NCBI GenBank assembly: GCA_934589155.1 | Contig: CAKTNP010000027.1 | Location: 1 to 28,237, forward strand | Length of the DNA stretch: 28,237 nucleotides | Direction: 5' to 3' | Origin: an uncultured Oscillospiraceae bacterium | Lineage (GTDB): Bacteria > Bacillota > Clostridia > Oscillospirales > Oscillospiraceae | Shown: piece by piece, positions 21,123-28,237 of the stretch | Layout: every line of letters starts with the position of its first letter | How positions within the stretch are numbered: the first letter of the stretch is position 1 | Translations under genes and position numbers: made by a program | The notes under the pieces: generated by a model | What the model saw: the letters and a program-made list of their open reading frames with translations, nothing else | What the model was told of the DNA's origin: nothing | Databases searched by the model: none

Positions 21123-22187
21123 TTACAGATACAGGGACAGCCGCTTTTCCACCTTACCGAACACGAAGGTGAAGAAGGCCGTCATAATAAGATAGATCAC
21201 AAGGGCCGGGACAAAGACCAAATAGTCGCCGTTGGAGGCAATATTCTTGGAAATGGTGGTAATGTCCAAAAGGCCGATGCAGAACACCAGAGAGGCGTCC
21301 TTGATGATCATTACAAACTCGTTGCACACCGGAGGCACCAGCCGCCGGATGGACTGGGGAATGATGATCTTGGACATGGTCTGGCCGTAGGTCAGGCCCA
21401 GGGCCTTGGCCGCCTCCGCCTGGCCGGGATCGATGGACTCGATGGCCGCCCGGACGATCTCGGCGCAGTAGGCCGCGTTGCTTAAGGTAAAGGCGATGAA
21501 GGCCGCCACAAAGGCCCCCTTGAACACGGCGTTGGGGTCCCCCTCCGGGAACAGGCCCCGCCAGCTGAAGCCGGGGATCAGCCCCGGCACCGCCAGGTAA
21601 ATGGCGAACAGCTGGATCATGAGGGGCGTCCCCCGGAAGAAAAAAATGTAGGCCGAGCAGGGCTTGCTGATCCACTTGTGCTTGGAGATCTTGCCCAGAG
21701 CCAGGAACACGCTGAGAATCAGACCCACCACCATGGTGGAGGAGGTCAGCACCAGGGTCAGCTTGGCTCCGTACAGCACCCCCTGGCCCACGCCCAGCAT
21801 CCGGTAGACGTAGTTCACCATCCGACCCCAGAAGTTAGCAGAGCCTGCGGCGGCATCATAGATATGGCCCCCAAAGCCCAGGTACTTCTCGCTGAGGGCG
21901 GTCTTGCCCTGGGTCTCAAAGGACACATAGTTCACAAAATACAGGTCGTTATAGGTCACCGTCACCTGTTTCCGGGTCCGGGTCTCGTCCTCCTTCAGCT
22001 CCGCCTCGATCTCCTGAGAGGCGCAGGCCATCATCTCCGCCCGGGTGGGCTTGAACAGGGCCAGCATGGATGCCAGCAGAAACAGGGCCAGGATCACTGC
22101 CACCACCTGCCGGGTGTCCTTTTCCCAGTGCTTGGGATTCAGAAAGGCCCAGCTGAATTTCTTCTTTTTCCGCAACTTCCTCACCAT
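21123..22187 (-). CDS. Polar amino-acid ABC importer, permease with long N-terminal extension
   Basis: A 354-residue permease of the HisM/GlnP family, which usually has 215-250 residues. A basic cytoplasmic N terminus and one membrane helix (about 28-48) are followed by about 85 mostly polar residues that should face outside, then the conserved permease core from about 130 with the TM helices. The EAA loop, AAKALGLTYGQTMSKIIIPQSIR, contacts the ATPase. The extra helix plus extracytoplasmic segment is unusual. The ribosome site before 22187 is weak, and 39 nt separate it from the binding-protein gene. Since only one permease gene is present, the transporter is probably a homodimer. Confidence 0.92.
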   Translation of the reverse strand: MVRKLRKKKKFSWAFLNPKHWEKDTRQVVAVILALFLLASMLALFKPTRAEMMACASQEIEAELKEDETRTRKQVTVTYNDLYFVNYVSFETQGKTALSEKYLGFGGHIYDAAAGSANFWGRMVNYVYRMLGVGQGVLYGAKLTLVLTSSTMVVGLILSVFLALGKISKHKWISKPCSAYIFFFRGTPLMIQLFAIYLAVPGLIPGFSWRGLFPEGDPNAVFKGAFVAAFIAFTLSNAAYCAEIVRAAIESIDPGQAEAAKALGLTYGQTMSKIIIPQSIRRLVPPVCNEFVMIIKDASLVFCIGLLDITTISKNIASNGDYLVFVPALVIYLIMTAFFTFVFGKVEKRLSLYL

Positions 22188-22226
22188 TCCGTTTTCAAAG
22201 TGGGCCGGGAGCCGGCCGTACAGCCT

Positions 22227-23069
22227 TTAGCCGAACCACTTGCTCTGGCACTCTGCCAAAAAGCCGCTGTCCTTCAGGTTCTGGAGGGCCTCATTGATGG
22301 CGGCAGCCATGACGGTGTCGCCCTTTTTCATGGCGATGCCGAAATTCTCCACCTCGTCGCCGTCCACGTAGGCGATCTTGTACACGTCGGGCTCCTTGGC
22401 CACGTAGCCGTCGGCCACGGTGGAGTCGCAGAGGATCACGTCCACCTCGCCGTTGGCCAGTTGCTCAAAGCAGGTGGTGACCTTTTCGTTGGTCACGGGC
22501 ACGCAGTTGCTCACGGAGCCGGTGTCGATGAGGTCCTGGAGGATAATGTCGGAGTTGGTCTCCTTCTGCATGGATACGGAGTAGCCGGACAGGTCCGTCA
22601 GCGCCGAGAAGGTCAGCTCGCTGTCCGCCGGCACCACGATGGCCTGATAGTTGGAGATGTAGGGATCGGAGAAGTCCACGTACTGCTTCCGCACCTCGTT
22701 GATGCAGGCGGCGGAGATCACCACGTCGTAATTGGTGCCGCAGCCCTGGAAGATGGTGTCCCAGGCGGTGTCCACGAACTGGAGCTCCAGGCCCAGCTCC
22801 TGGGCGATGGCGGCGGCCACGTCGGCGTCGAAGCCAATGATGGTGGTGCCGTCCTCGGCGTAGTACTCAAAGGGCGGATAGGCCGCCTCCACGCCCACGG
22901 TGAGAACGCCCTGGGAGATCAGGTCCAGTTGGGCGATCTCCTGGGTCCCGGTGGATCCCGCGGCGGTCTCGGCGGCGGGGGTGTTTTCCGGGGCCTTGGT
23001 TCCGGCACAGCCGGCCAGCAGGCCCAGGGTCATGGTCAAGCCCAACAGCATTGCGGCAATCTTTTTCAT
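22227..23069 (-). CDS. Amino-acid ABC importer, lipoprotein substrate-binding subunit
   Basis: A 280-residue family 3 solute-binding protein. The signal peptide ends in the lipobox LLAGC, so Cys21 should be lipid-modified and anchor the protein to the outer face of the membrane. A low-complexity linker (about 22-45) leads to two lobes with family signatures VGVEAAYPPFEY, TIIGFDADVAAAIAQELG and the DAV-type region VDVILCDSTVADGY. GGAGAG precedes the start. It is first in the operon, behind a strong promoter at 23133-23160, as is usual for the most abundant component. Ligand class: polar amino acids. Confidence 0.94.
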   Translation of the reverse strand: MKKIAAMLLGLTMTLGLLAGCAGTKAPENTPAAETAAGSTGTQEIAQLDLISQGVLTVGVEAAYPPFEYYAEDGTTIIGFDADVAAAIAQELGLELQFVDTAWDTIFQGCGTNYDVVISAACINEVRKQYVDFSDPYISNYQAIVVPADSELTFSALTDLSGYSVSMQKETNSDIILQDLIDTGSVSNCVPVTNEKVTTCFEQLANGEVDVILCDSTVADGYVAKEPDVYKIAYVDGDEVENFGIAMKKGDTVMAAAINEALQNLKDSGFLAECQSKWFG

Positions 23070-23132
23070 CGTTCATCTCTCCTGTTCTTTTTTCCGGAAG
23101 CTCCTCGGGACGTCCCAGATGATTTGTACATT

Positions 23133-23160
23133 ATTATACGCTTGATTGCATAAATGTCAA
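23133..23160 (-). promoter_or_regulatory. Promoter of the amino-acid ABC operon
   Basis: On the minus strand, consensus TTGACA (23160-23155), a 16-nt spacer and consensus TATAAT (23138-23133). The leader also carries a short palindrome, GGGACGTCCC (23108-23117). Confidence 0.85.
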
Positions 23161-23217
23161 TACCCTGGGCCAAAATAATCCTCCGGGACCGCAATTTTGT
23201 ATCCGCTGTGTATTTTG

Positions 23218-23257
23218 TATGAATATTTATCATTTTCCTGTGCAATATTCATATAAT
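23218..23257. promoter_or_regulatory. AT-rich inverted repeat overlapping a -10-like site
   Basis: TATGAATATT (23218-23227) and AATATTCATA (23244-23253) form a perfect 10-bp inverted repeat with a 16-nt spacer, overlapping TATAAT (23252-23257). It has the look of an operator, but no plus-strand gene follows before the terminator at 23297 and no good -35 is seen. Confidence 0.35.
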
Positions 23258-23296
23258 GGCGATTCGTATGCTCATATTCGTATTATTATAAAAGCA

Positions 23297-23335
23297 GGTC
23301 CGGGGCCTCCCAGAGGAGGTCCCGGACCCGTTTTT
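23297..23335. terminator. Bidirectional terminator
   Basis: A 14-bp stem pairs 23297-23310 with 23315-23328, loop CAGA. On the plus strand CGTTTTT follows. On the minus strand TGCTTTTAT follows, serving the amidohydrolase gene. Confidence 0.8.
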
Positions 23336-23365
23336 CACTGTTTCAGTTCGTATATATTCACGTTT

Positions 23366-24190
23366 TTATTCACATTTCGGCAGGTGCAGCAGCTTTGCGG
23401 CATTGCCGTATAGGATCTTGCGCTCCTCGGCGCGGCTGAGCCCCAGGGCGTAGAACCGATCCAGCTCCTCCTTGGGCCGCCACATGGGAAAGTCCGTGCC
23501 GAACAGCACCCGGTCCGCCCCGTAGGCCCGGACCAGCTCCCGGACCTTCTCCGGGGGCAACGCGAACATGGTGGAGGAAATGTCCACATAGAGGTTCTCA
23601 TATTTCCCCGCCAGGGCCCGGGTCGCCCGCTCCCAGATGGTGTAGCCTCCCATATGAGCCCCCACAAAGGTGGTGTTCGGGAATGCCTCCAGTGCCGGGA
23701 TCAGCTCCTCCGGGTTGGAGAAATGATAGCGGTCGTCCCCCGTGTGATACAGGACGATGAGCCGGTCCCCGCAGGCCTCCAGCAGGCGAAAGGATCGAGG
23801 CTCGTTGATGGCGAAGCCCTGCATATCCGGGTGGAGCTTCACGCCCTTCATGCCCATGGACAGGATCTCCTCCACCTCCCGCTCCGGGTCCTCGCAGTCC
23901 GGGTGCAGGGTGCCGAAGGGGATGAGCCTTCCCCCGGCCTGGGAAGCCAGGCGGAACAGGAATCCGTTGACGGAGCCCACCTGGTGGGGCGTGGTAGCCA
24001 CGGAGTGGATCACCTGATAGGCGATGCCCGCCCGGGCCTCTTCCCGGGCCAGGACTTCCGGGGTCCCCGTCAGATTGGCGGGCTTCACCCCGGCGGTCTC
24101 CGCCCGGTAAAAGGAGGCCACTGCCGCCGCAGCATGGGCGGCGATCTTCTCCGGGTACACATGGCAGTGGAAATCGACGATGGGCTCCAT
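23366..24190 (-). CDS. Amidohydrolase 2 (ACMSD-like) family protein
   Basis: A 274-residue metal-dependent hydrolase or decarboxylase of the amidohydrolase-2 family. The metal site is visible as HxH in DFHCH (His8, His10), His149 in LYHTGD, His179 in GAHMGG and Asp233 in FGTDFPM. The family includes ACMSD-like decarboxylases and lactone or amide hydrolases; the substrate here is unknown. The start codon overlaps the stop of the dipeptidase gene as TAATG at 24190, which argues for coupled translation. An earlier in-frame start would lie inside that gene and was rejected. It is the last gene before a terminator at 23297-23335. Confidence 0.88.
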   Translation of the reverse strand: MEPIVDFHCHVYPEKIAAHAAAAVASFYRAETAGVKPANLTGTPEVLAREEARAGIAYQVIHSVATTPHQVGSVNGFLFRLASQAGGRLIPFGTLHPDCEDPEREVEEILSMGMKGVKLHPDMQGFAINEPRSFRLLEACGDRLIVLYHTGDDRYHFSNPEELIPALEAFPNTTFVGAHMGGYTIWERATRALAGKYENLYVDISSTMFALPPEKVRELVRAYGADRVLFGTDFPMWRPKEELDRFYALGLSRAEERKILYGNAAKLLHLPKCE

Positions 24191-25632
24191 TACAGCCGCC
24201 TCAGGATCTCCAGAAGATACTTCCACATCCGGCCCACGGAGGCAATGTTCAGCTTTTCCCGGCTGGTGTGGATGTCCGCCATCTCCGGGCCGAAGGACAC
24301 GCAGTCCAGCCCCGGCAGCTTGTCGGACAAAAGGCCGCACTCCAGACCGGCGTGAATGGCCTGGATCTCCGGCTCCTTGCCGAACTGCTCCCGGTACACC
24401 TCGCACATCAGGTCCCGCAGGGGGGAATCCTTCCGGTACTCCCAGGCGGGATAGGCACCCATGATCTCCATGGTTCCCTCATACCGCTCTGCCGTCTGCC
24501 GGAGGGTTTCCAGCAGGGCGGTCTTTTCCTCGTTGACGCTGCTGCGGACGGAGAAGGTCAGCACCAGCTGCTCCTCCTCGATCCGGGCAATGCCCAGGTT
24601 CAGAGAGGTCTGGACCAGGCCGGGGATCTCCTGGCTCATGGCTTGGACCCCGTTGGGCAGGTCGCAGAGGAAGTCCGCCACGTTCTTGGAATCCTCGGTG
24701 CTCATGGCCATGCCGCCCATGGCCTCCACAGCCTCCGCCTTCACTACGGCGTCGGGCTCATCATACTGGGCCCGGACCCACTCCTGGGCCTCTGCCGCCA
24801 GCTTGGGCAGCAGGGTCTCGTCCATGGTCATGGCCACCAGACTGACGGCGCAGCTTCTTGGAATGGCGTTGTCCTTGGCGCCGCCCTGGACCTTCACCAG
24901 GCACAGGGGGGCGGTCTCCTGGATCTTTTTCAGCAGCTCACCCATGACCTTGTTGGCGTTGGCCCGGTTCTTGTTGATCTCCTGGCCGGAGTGGCCGCCC
25001 TGGAGCCCCTCCACGGACAGGCTCCAGCAGGGGCCGTAGACCGCCTTCCGGTGCAGGGGCATTTTCAGGATGGCCGTAGCGCCGCCGGCACAGCTGACGG
25101 TGAGGATGCCCTCCTCCTCGGAGTCCATGTTCACCAGGGTCCGGCCCTTCAGATCCGACAGATCAATGTCCGCCGCCCCCAGCATGCCGATCTCCTCGTC
25201 GGTGGTGATGACCACCTCCAGGGGGGGATGGGGAATCTCCTTGGAATCCAACAGGGCCAGGGCGTAGGCCACAGCAATGCCGTCGTCGCCGCCCAGGGTG
25301 GTGCCGTAGGCGAATACGTCGGTGCCGTCGTGGGTCAGGTCCAGGCCGTCCGTTTCAAAGTTGATGGTGCAGTCCGGCTCCTTCTCGCAGACCATGTCCA
25401 TATGGCCCTGGAGGATCACGGGGGCGTGGTCCTCATAGCCCTCGGTCCCCGGGGCAAAGATCACCACGTTGTTGCTGCCGTCCCGGCGGCAGCGGAGGCC
25501 GTGGGCCTGGGCAAAGTCCAGAAGATACTGGCTGATGGGCCCCGTGTGCCGAGAGCCGTGAGGGATAGCGCAGATCTCCTCAAAATACTTCCAAACGGCC
25601 TGGGGCTCCAGGCCCTGCAAGGGATGACTCAT
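24190..25632 (-). CDS. pepD: Aminoacyl-histidine (Xaa-His) dipeptidase
   Basis: A 480-residue M20-family di-zinc dipeptidase of the PepD type, hydrolysing short peptides such as beta-alanyl- or aminoacyl-histidine in the cytoplasm. Metal and catalytic residues are visible: His77 and Asp79 in QGHMDMVCEK, the bridging Asp116 in LGGDDGIA, Glu146/Glu147 in TTDEEIG, and later HSGQEINKNRANA (lid-domain contact) and IHAGLECGLL. AGGAG lies about 6 nt before the start at 25632, and a promoter at 25684-25712. It precedes and overlaps an amidohydrolase gene. With the neighbouring amino-acid importer it fits peptide and amino-acid use. Confidence 0.93.
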   Translation of the reverse strand: MSHPLQGLEPQAVWKYFEEICAIPHGSRHTGPISQYLLDFAQAHGLRCRRDGSNNVVIFAPGTEGYEDHAPVILQGHMDMVCEKEPDCTINFETDGLDLTHDGTDVFAYGTTLGGDDGIAVAYALALLDSKEIPHPPLEVVITTDEEIGMLGAADIDLSDLKGRTLVNMDSEEEGILTVSCAGGATAILKMPLHRKAVYGPCWSLSVEGLQGGHSGQEINKNRANANKVMGELLKKIQETAPLCLVKVQGGAKDNAIPRSCAVSLVAMTMDETLLPKLAAEAQEWVRAQYDEPDAVVKAEAVEAMGGMAMSTEDSKNVADFLCDLPNGVQAMSQEIPGLVQTSLNLGIARIEEEQLVLTFSVRSSVNEEKTALLETLRQTAERYEGTMEIMGAYPAWEYRKDSPLRDLMCEVYREQFGKEPEIQAIHAGLECGLLSDKLPGLDCVSFGPEMADIHTSREKLNIASVGRMWKYLLEILRRL

Positions 25633-25683
25633 ATTTTTCTCCTTCCCGAAGGCGTGCCGCCTTCTTCGGTATTTTTCTTGGGT

Positions 25684-25712
25684 ATTATAGCACCAAATCC
25701 AGATCCTGTCTA
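25684..25712 (-). promoter_or_regulatory. Promoter of the pepD operon
   Basis: On the minus strand, TAGACA (25712-25707), a 17-nt spacer and consensus TATAAT (25689-25684). Confidence 0.75.
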
Positions 25713-25831
25713 TTTTAAGTAAAAAATACCGGGGCGCTGCAAGGGTGTTCATAAGGCAGCCATTCTAAAATTTACGGTTATGGCATCTGTCAGGCGGGAT
25801 TGTAAAAGCAAGAGGAGCATTCTTTTGAAGC

Positions 25832-26242
25832 GACCCCAAAAAGTTAGACAATATTTTGAAGTAAAAATTGCTCAGGCTGCCGAGTGGGCTTGCTGTCTGT
25901 GAATAGCAGGCGGCAAGCCCTTCGGTTTTGCCTTAGTGATCCGGCGATAGCCGTATCTTCCCTTGCGGACGGTCCTTGCTGCCGCGGCCTCTGCGCTCAA
26001 CTGCAAGTCCTTCTGGACCTTCTTCCAGATAGATCCGTTCCCAGGCGGCAACACGCTTGTCTCCGCTGATCTCAAACCGTCTTGCCGTTTCACGGTAGTT
26101 CAGATTTTCTTTCTGCATGGTTTCCACGATCAGTTTCTTAAATTCCGGTGTGTATCGTTTGCTTGGTACTCCCTTTGACGCAGAAAAACACCCCATTCCT
26201 TAGTACAAGTATTGTATCATACTTGTCTAACAAATGGGGTGC
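25832..26242 (-). mobile_element. Internally deleted IS3-family element
   Basis: Both ends carry matching imperfect terminal inverted repeats: GACCCCAAAAAGTTAGACA at 25832-25850, and on the other strand GCACCCCATTTGTTAGACA at 26242-26224. The roughly 411-bp element holds the start of an IS3-type orfA and the tail of orfB, with the catalytic core missing. It is too short for a complete IS3 copy (about 1.2-1.5 kb) and could move only with help from a full relative. I see no clear target-site duplication. Confidence 0.75.
25872..26196 (-). pseudogene. Remnant IS3-family transposase (orfA start joined to orfB tail)
   Basis: The first frame (26196 down to 25933) encodes 87 residues with the IS3 orfA helix-turn-helix: KRYTPEFKKLIVETMQ, YRETARRFEIS, then WERIYLEEGPEGLAVERRGRGS. 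Orf A normally continues with a leucine-zipper region, absent here. In another frame (to 25872), GRYGYRRIT and KGLPPAIHRQQAHSAA look like orfB pieces, the latter like its extreme C terminus. The DDE catalytic core is deleted and the frames do not join, so no active transposase is made. OrfA-like protein alone could still bind the ends. Confidence 0.75.
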
Positions 26243-26338
26243 TGTTCAGGCCAGGCGAAAAGCCTGTTCGCTGCGCTGTCCATTGTTCGCTTATGTGGTC
26301 ATGTCAGCGGCTTTGCTGCTTGGCCGTATGTCAGCCGG

Positions 26339-28237
26339 TCACTTTTTGCAGCGCCAGAGGAAGGTCACGATCTGCGCTCTGGTGCAATCCGCGTTGGGGC
26401 TGAATGTCGTGCTGCCGGTTCCCTTGGTGATGCCCTCCTTGACCGCCCACAGAACCGCGTCTGCATAGTAGTCGGTGGACTTCACATCGGTAAAGGGATT
26501 GACGGTATCGCCTGCCGGAGACTTCTCAGAACGCCACAGGAAACTCACAGCCTGTGCGCGGGTACAGGTGGCATCCGGACTGAACGTAGTGTGGCTGGTA
26601 CCTGCGGTAATGCCGTTCTCCACTGCCCACAGCACAGCGTCGTAATAGTAGCTGCCCACGGGAACGTCGGTGAAGGGCATGGTGCGGGTTTCAGGTTCGG
26701 GACGGCCAGCGGCACGCCACAGGAAGGTCACAGCCTGTGCGCGGGTGCAGACGGCATCCGGACTGAACGTAGTGTGGCTGGTACCCGCGGTAATGCCGTT
26801 CTCCACTGCCCAATCCACGGCGTCTTTATAATAACTGTCGGCGGCAACATCCACAAACACGCCAGTCTGAGGGGTGCTGTCCTTCACGAAGATGACCTCA
26901 ATGGTATGGGGCTTGCTAACATTCTCGAAGGTGTAGGACGTCACTGCGCCGATGCTGTTACCGTCGATTTTGACATTGGAAACGGTGTAGCCCTTGTCCG
27001 GGGCAATGGTGAAGGTCTGATCGCTGCCCTCACTTACGCTGACATTGCCGGCGGGGGAGATAGAACCACCGGCTCCGGCTACTGCCTGGATGATGTAGGA
27101 GCTGGGAGCAGGAGGCGTGACGGTGCGCTCGTAGCCGCAGGTGTCGCAGATCATATCTGCATCATCGTCATAGCGGTGTGCTTCCGTTACCCGGCCCTTG
27201 TTGGCATCCGGGCAATTTTCGGCTGTGCAGACGCGGGAGTGAGTGTCGTCGCCGTCGGACGTCCATGCGCCGAATTTATGGCCGAGCGGGTCGCCGGATT
27301 CAAAAGTTGCTTCATCGGCAGTTCCTGCAGAACTCAGACCGCAGGCGGTGCAGGATTTGTAATACACCGCCTTCTCGGTGCAGGTCGCGGCAGTTTTCAG
27401 ATATTTGGCGTCTGCCGTTTCGGCGGTGAAGTCGTGGGGCAGCAGGTCGCCGTAGGGCTGCTTGCAGGTATCGCAGACTGCCCGCTCGGTGCAGGTGGCG
27501 GTGCCGCCTGCATGCTGCTTCTGAATGGTGATTGTCTTATCGATGCTGAACCGGTAGCCCTCCGCAGTGGAGACGGAAGCGACAAAGCGGAAGCTGCTTT
27601 CATCCTTATAATCATTGGCAGGAATCGTCCCCGTGCAGAGACCGTCAACCGGGGTGATGGGTTCTCCGTCGCCGGCGAAGGTAAACTCATAGCTGTAGGC
27701 GGGATCCGTGCAGCCCTCCGGCAGCCGGAAGGAGAAGGTGAAGTCCTGGGTACGGCACACGGTATCCGGGCTGGTGATTGCGAGTTCGGGGATGGCCTTG
27801 CGCTCGGTTTTTCTGCTGCAGAATTCGCATTCTCCCCAATACTGGCCGTTCTCTGTCTTCCACTGGTAGGAATGGGACGAATGGACAGTCACGGTAAGTG
27901 TCGTGGAATTGCCCGCCTTGTCCGTGGCAATGACGGTCTGCGGTGTTCTCGCGTCGGTGAGGATGATCTGGCCCTGTTCGTTGGGGGTCACGGCAACGTC
28001 GTTGACGGTCACGGTATCCAGATACAGGTCGGTTATGGTGAGGGTCTTGTCGCCCTCGCCGCAGAAAATGTCGCCGTTCTCCGCGCCGGTGATCGCCGGA
28101 GCGGTTTTGTCGATGATGATTTTCTCCGTGCATACAACGCCATAGCGAGCAAGGAGCTTTGTCCCCAACTGTGCATAGATCACATAGGGCTTTCCCTCCT
28201 CCAGATTCAGAGATGCCGTATTGAAGGCGCCGGTATA
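26339..28237 (-). CDS. SLH-domain surface protein, C-terminal part
   Basis: The frame stays open to the right edge, so the N terminus is missing; 632 residues are visible. Order from the left of the protein: an Ig-like or bacterial adhesin-type region (TAPAITGAENGD, DKAGNSTTLTVTV), Cys-rich repeats with CxxC pairs (CEFC, CDTC, CTAC, CDTCG), a bacterial repeat domain (GAGGSISPAGNVSVSEGSDQ), then three S-layer homology domains in the last about 180 residues (FVDV..YYKDAVDWAVENGITAG and relatives, each ending TRAQ..(T/S)FLWR). SLH domains bind pyruvylated wall polymers, so the protein should be cell-wall attached. The deleted IS element lies just past its stop. Confidence 0.88.
   Translation of the reverse strand, partial: YTGAFNTASLNLEEGKPYVIYAQLGTKLLARYGVVCTEKIIIDKTAPAITGAENGDIFCGEGDKTLTITDLYLDTVTVNDVAVTPNEQGQIILTDARTPQTVIATDKAGNSTTLTVTVHSSHSYQWKTENGQYWGECEFCSRKTERKAIPELAITSPDTVCRTQDFTFSFRLPEGCTDPAYSYEFTFAGDGEPITPVDGLCTGTIPANDYKDESSFRFVASVSTAEGYRFSIDKTITIQKQHAGGTATCTERAVCDTCKQPYGDLLPHDFTAETADAKYLKTAATCTEKAVYYKSCTACGLSSAGTADEATFESGDPLGHKFGAWTSDGDDTHSRVCTAENCPDANKGRVTEAHRYDDDADMICDTCGYERTVTPPAPSSYIIQAVAGAGGSISPAGNVSVSEGSDQTFTIAPDKGYTVSNVKIDGNSIGAVTSYTFENVSKPHTIEVIFVKDSTPQTGVFVDVAADSYYKDAVDWAVENGITAGTSHTTFSPDAVCTRAQAVTFLWRAAGRPEPETRTMPFTDVPVGSYYYDAVLWAVENGITAGTSHTTFSPDATCTRAQAVSFLWRSEKSPAGDTVNPFTDVKSTDYYADAVLWAVKEGITKGTGSTTFSPNADCTRAQIVTFLWRCKK
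26533..26812 (-). repeat. Near-identical tandem SLH-coding segments
   Basis: A 60-bp stretch at 26570-26629 recurs at 26753-26812 with one mismatch, 183 bp apart (61 codons), and similarity extends about 40 bp further on the lower-coordinate side. The third SLH copy is diverged. This indicates recent duplication or gene conversion between the first two SLH domains. Confidence 0.75.

Overview
The window looks like the chromosome of a GC-rich Clostridia member (Bacillota), most likely an Oscillospiraceae-type gut commensal. The basis is strong AGGAGG-type ribosome sites, AT-rich sigma-A promoters inside GC-rich DNA, a single-chain iron-sulfur L-serine dehydratase, an archaeal/eukaryotic-type prolyl-tRNA synthetase, a lipobox solute-binding protein, an SLH-domain surface protein, and CCA-encoding tRNA genes. 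The species cannot be named from the sequence alone.

Layout, left to right. 1-379: gene-poor edge with divergent promoters. 380-7625: an esterase, a MATE exporter behind a short attenuated leader, sdaA (minus), a small ribbon-helix-helix-like protein (minus), proS and a GH13 glycosidase. 7663-9733: sfsA (minus), tRNA-Gln, and two small minus-strand genes of unknown role. 9888-10972: a SAM-I-clan riboswitch with its terminator, driving two genes of unknown function. 11022-14920: a GH25 lysozyme, then an overlapping three-gene operon (alpha/beta hydrolase, HxxxDG acyltransferase, zinc-ribbon membrane protein), all minus. 15104-16064: a methyltransferase and tRNA-Val. 16334-17885: an AT-richer island with a regulator fragment, a highly structured leader RNA, a PH/SHOCT membrane protein and two tiny DNA-binding-like proteins. 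18218-20249: murC, then tRNA-Trp and tRNA-Ile2 (minus). 20352-23069: a polar amino-acid ABC importer operon (minus). 23366-25632: an Xaa-His dipeptidase and an amidohydrolase that overlap (minus). 25832-26242: an internally deleted IS3-family element. 26339-28237: the C-terminal part of a large SLH surface protein that runs off the right edge.

How it works together. Most of the window is housekeeping: translation (proS, four tRNAs), wall synthesis (murC), and amino-acid uptake and breakdown (ABC importer, dipeptidase, serine dehydratase). RNA control is unusually visible. Three genes or operons sit behind a promoter, a structured leader and an intrinsic terminator: the MATE exporter, the SAM-switch pair and the PH/SHOCT gene. 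The least explained parts are the rod-shaped leader RNA at 16691-16880, the SAM switch that controls genes with no evident link to methionine, and the hydrolase/acyltransferase/membrane-protein operon.
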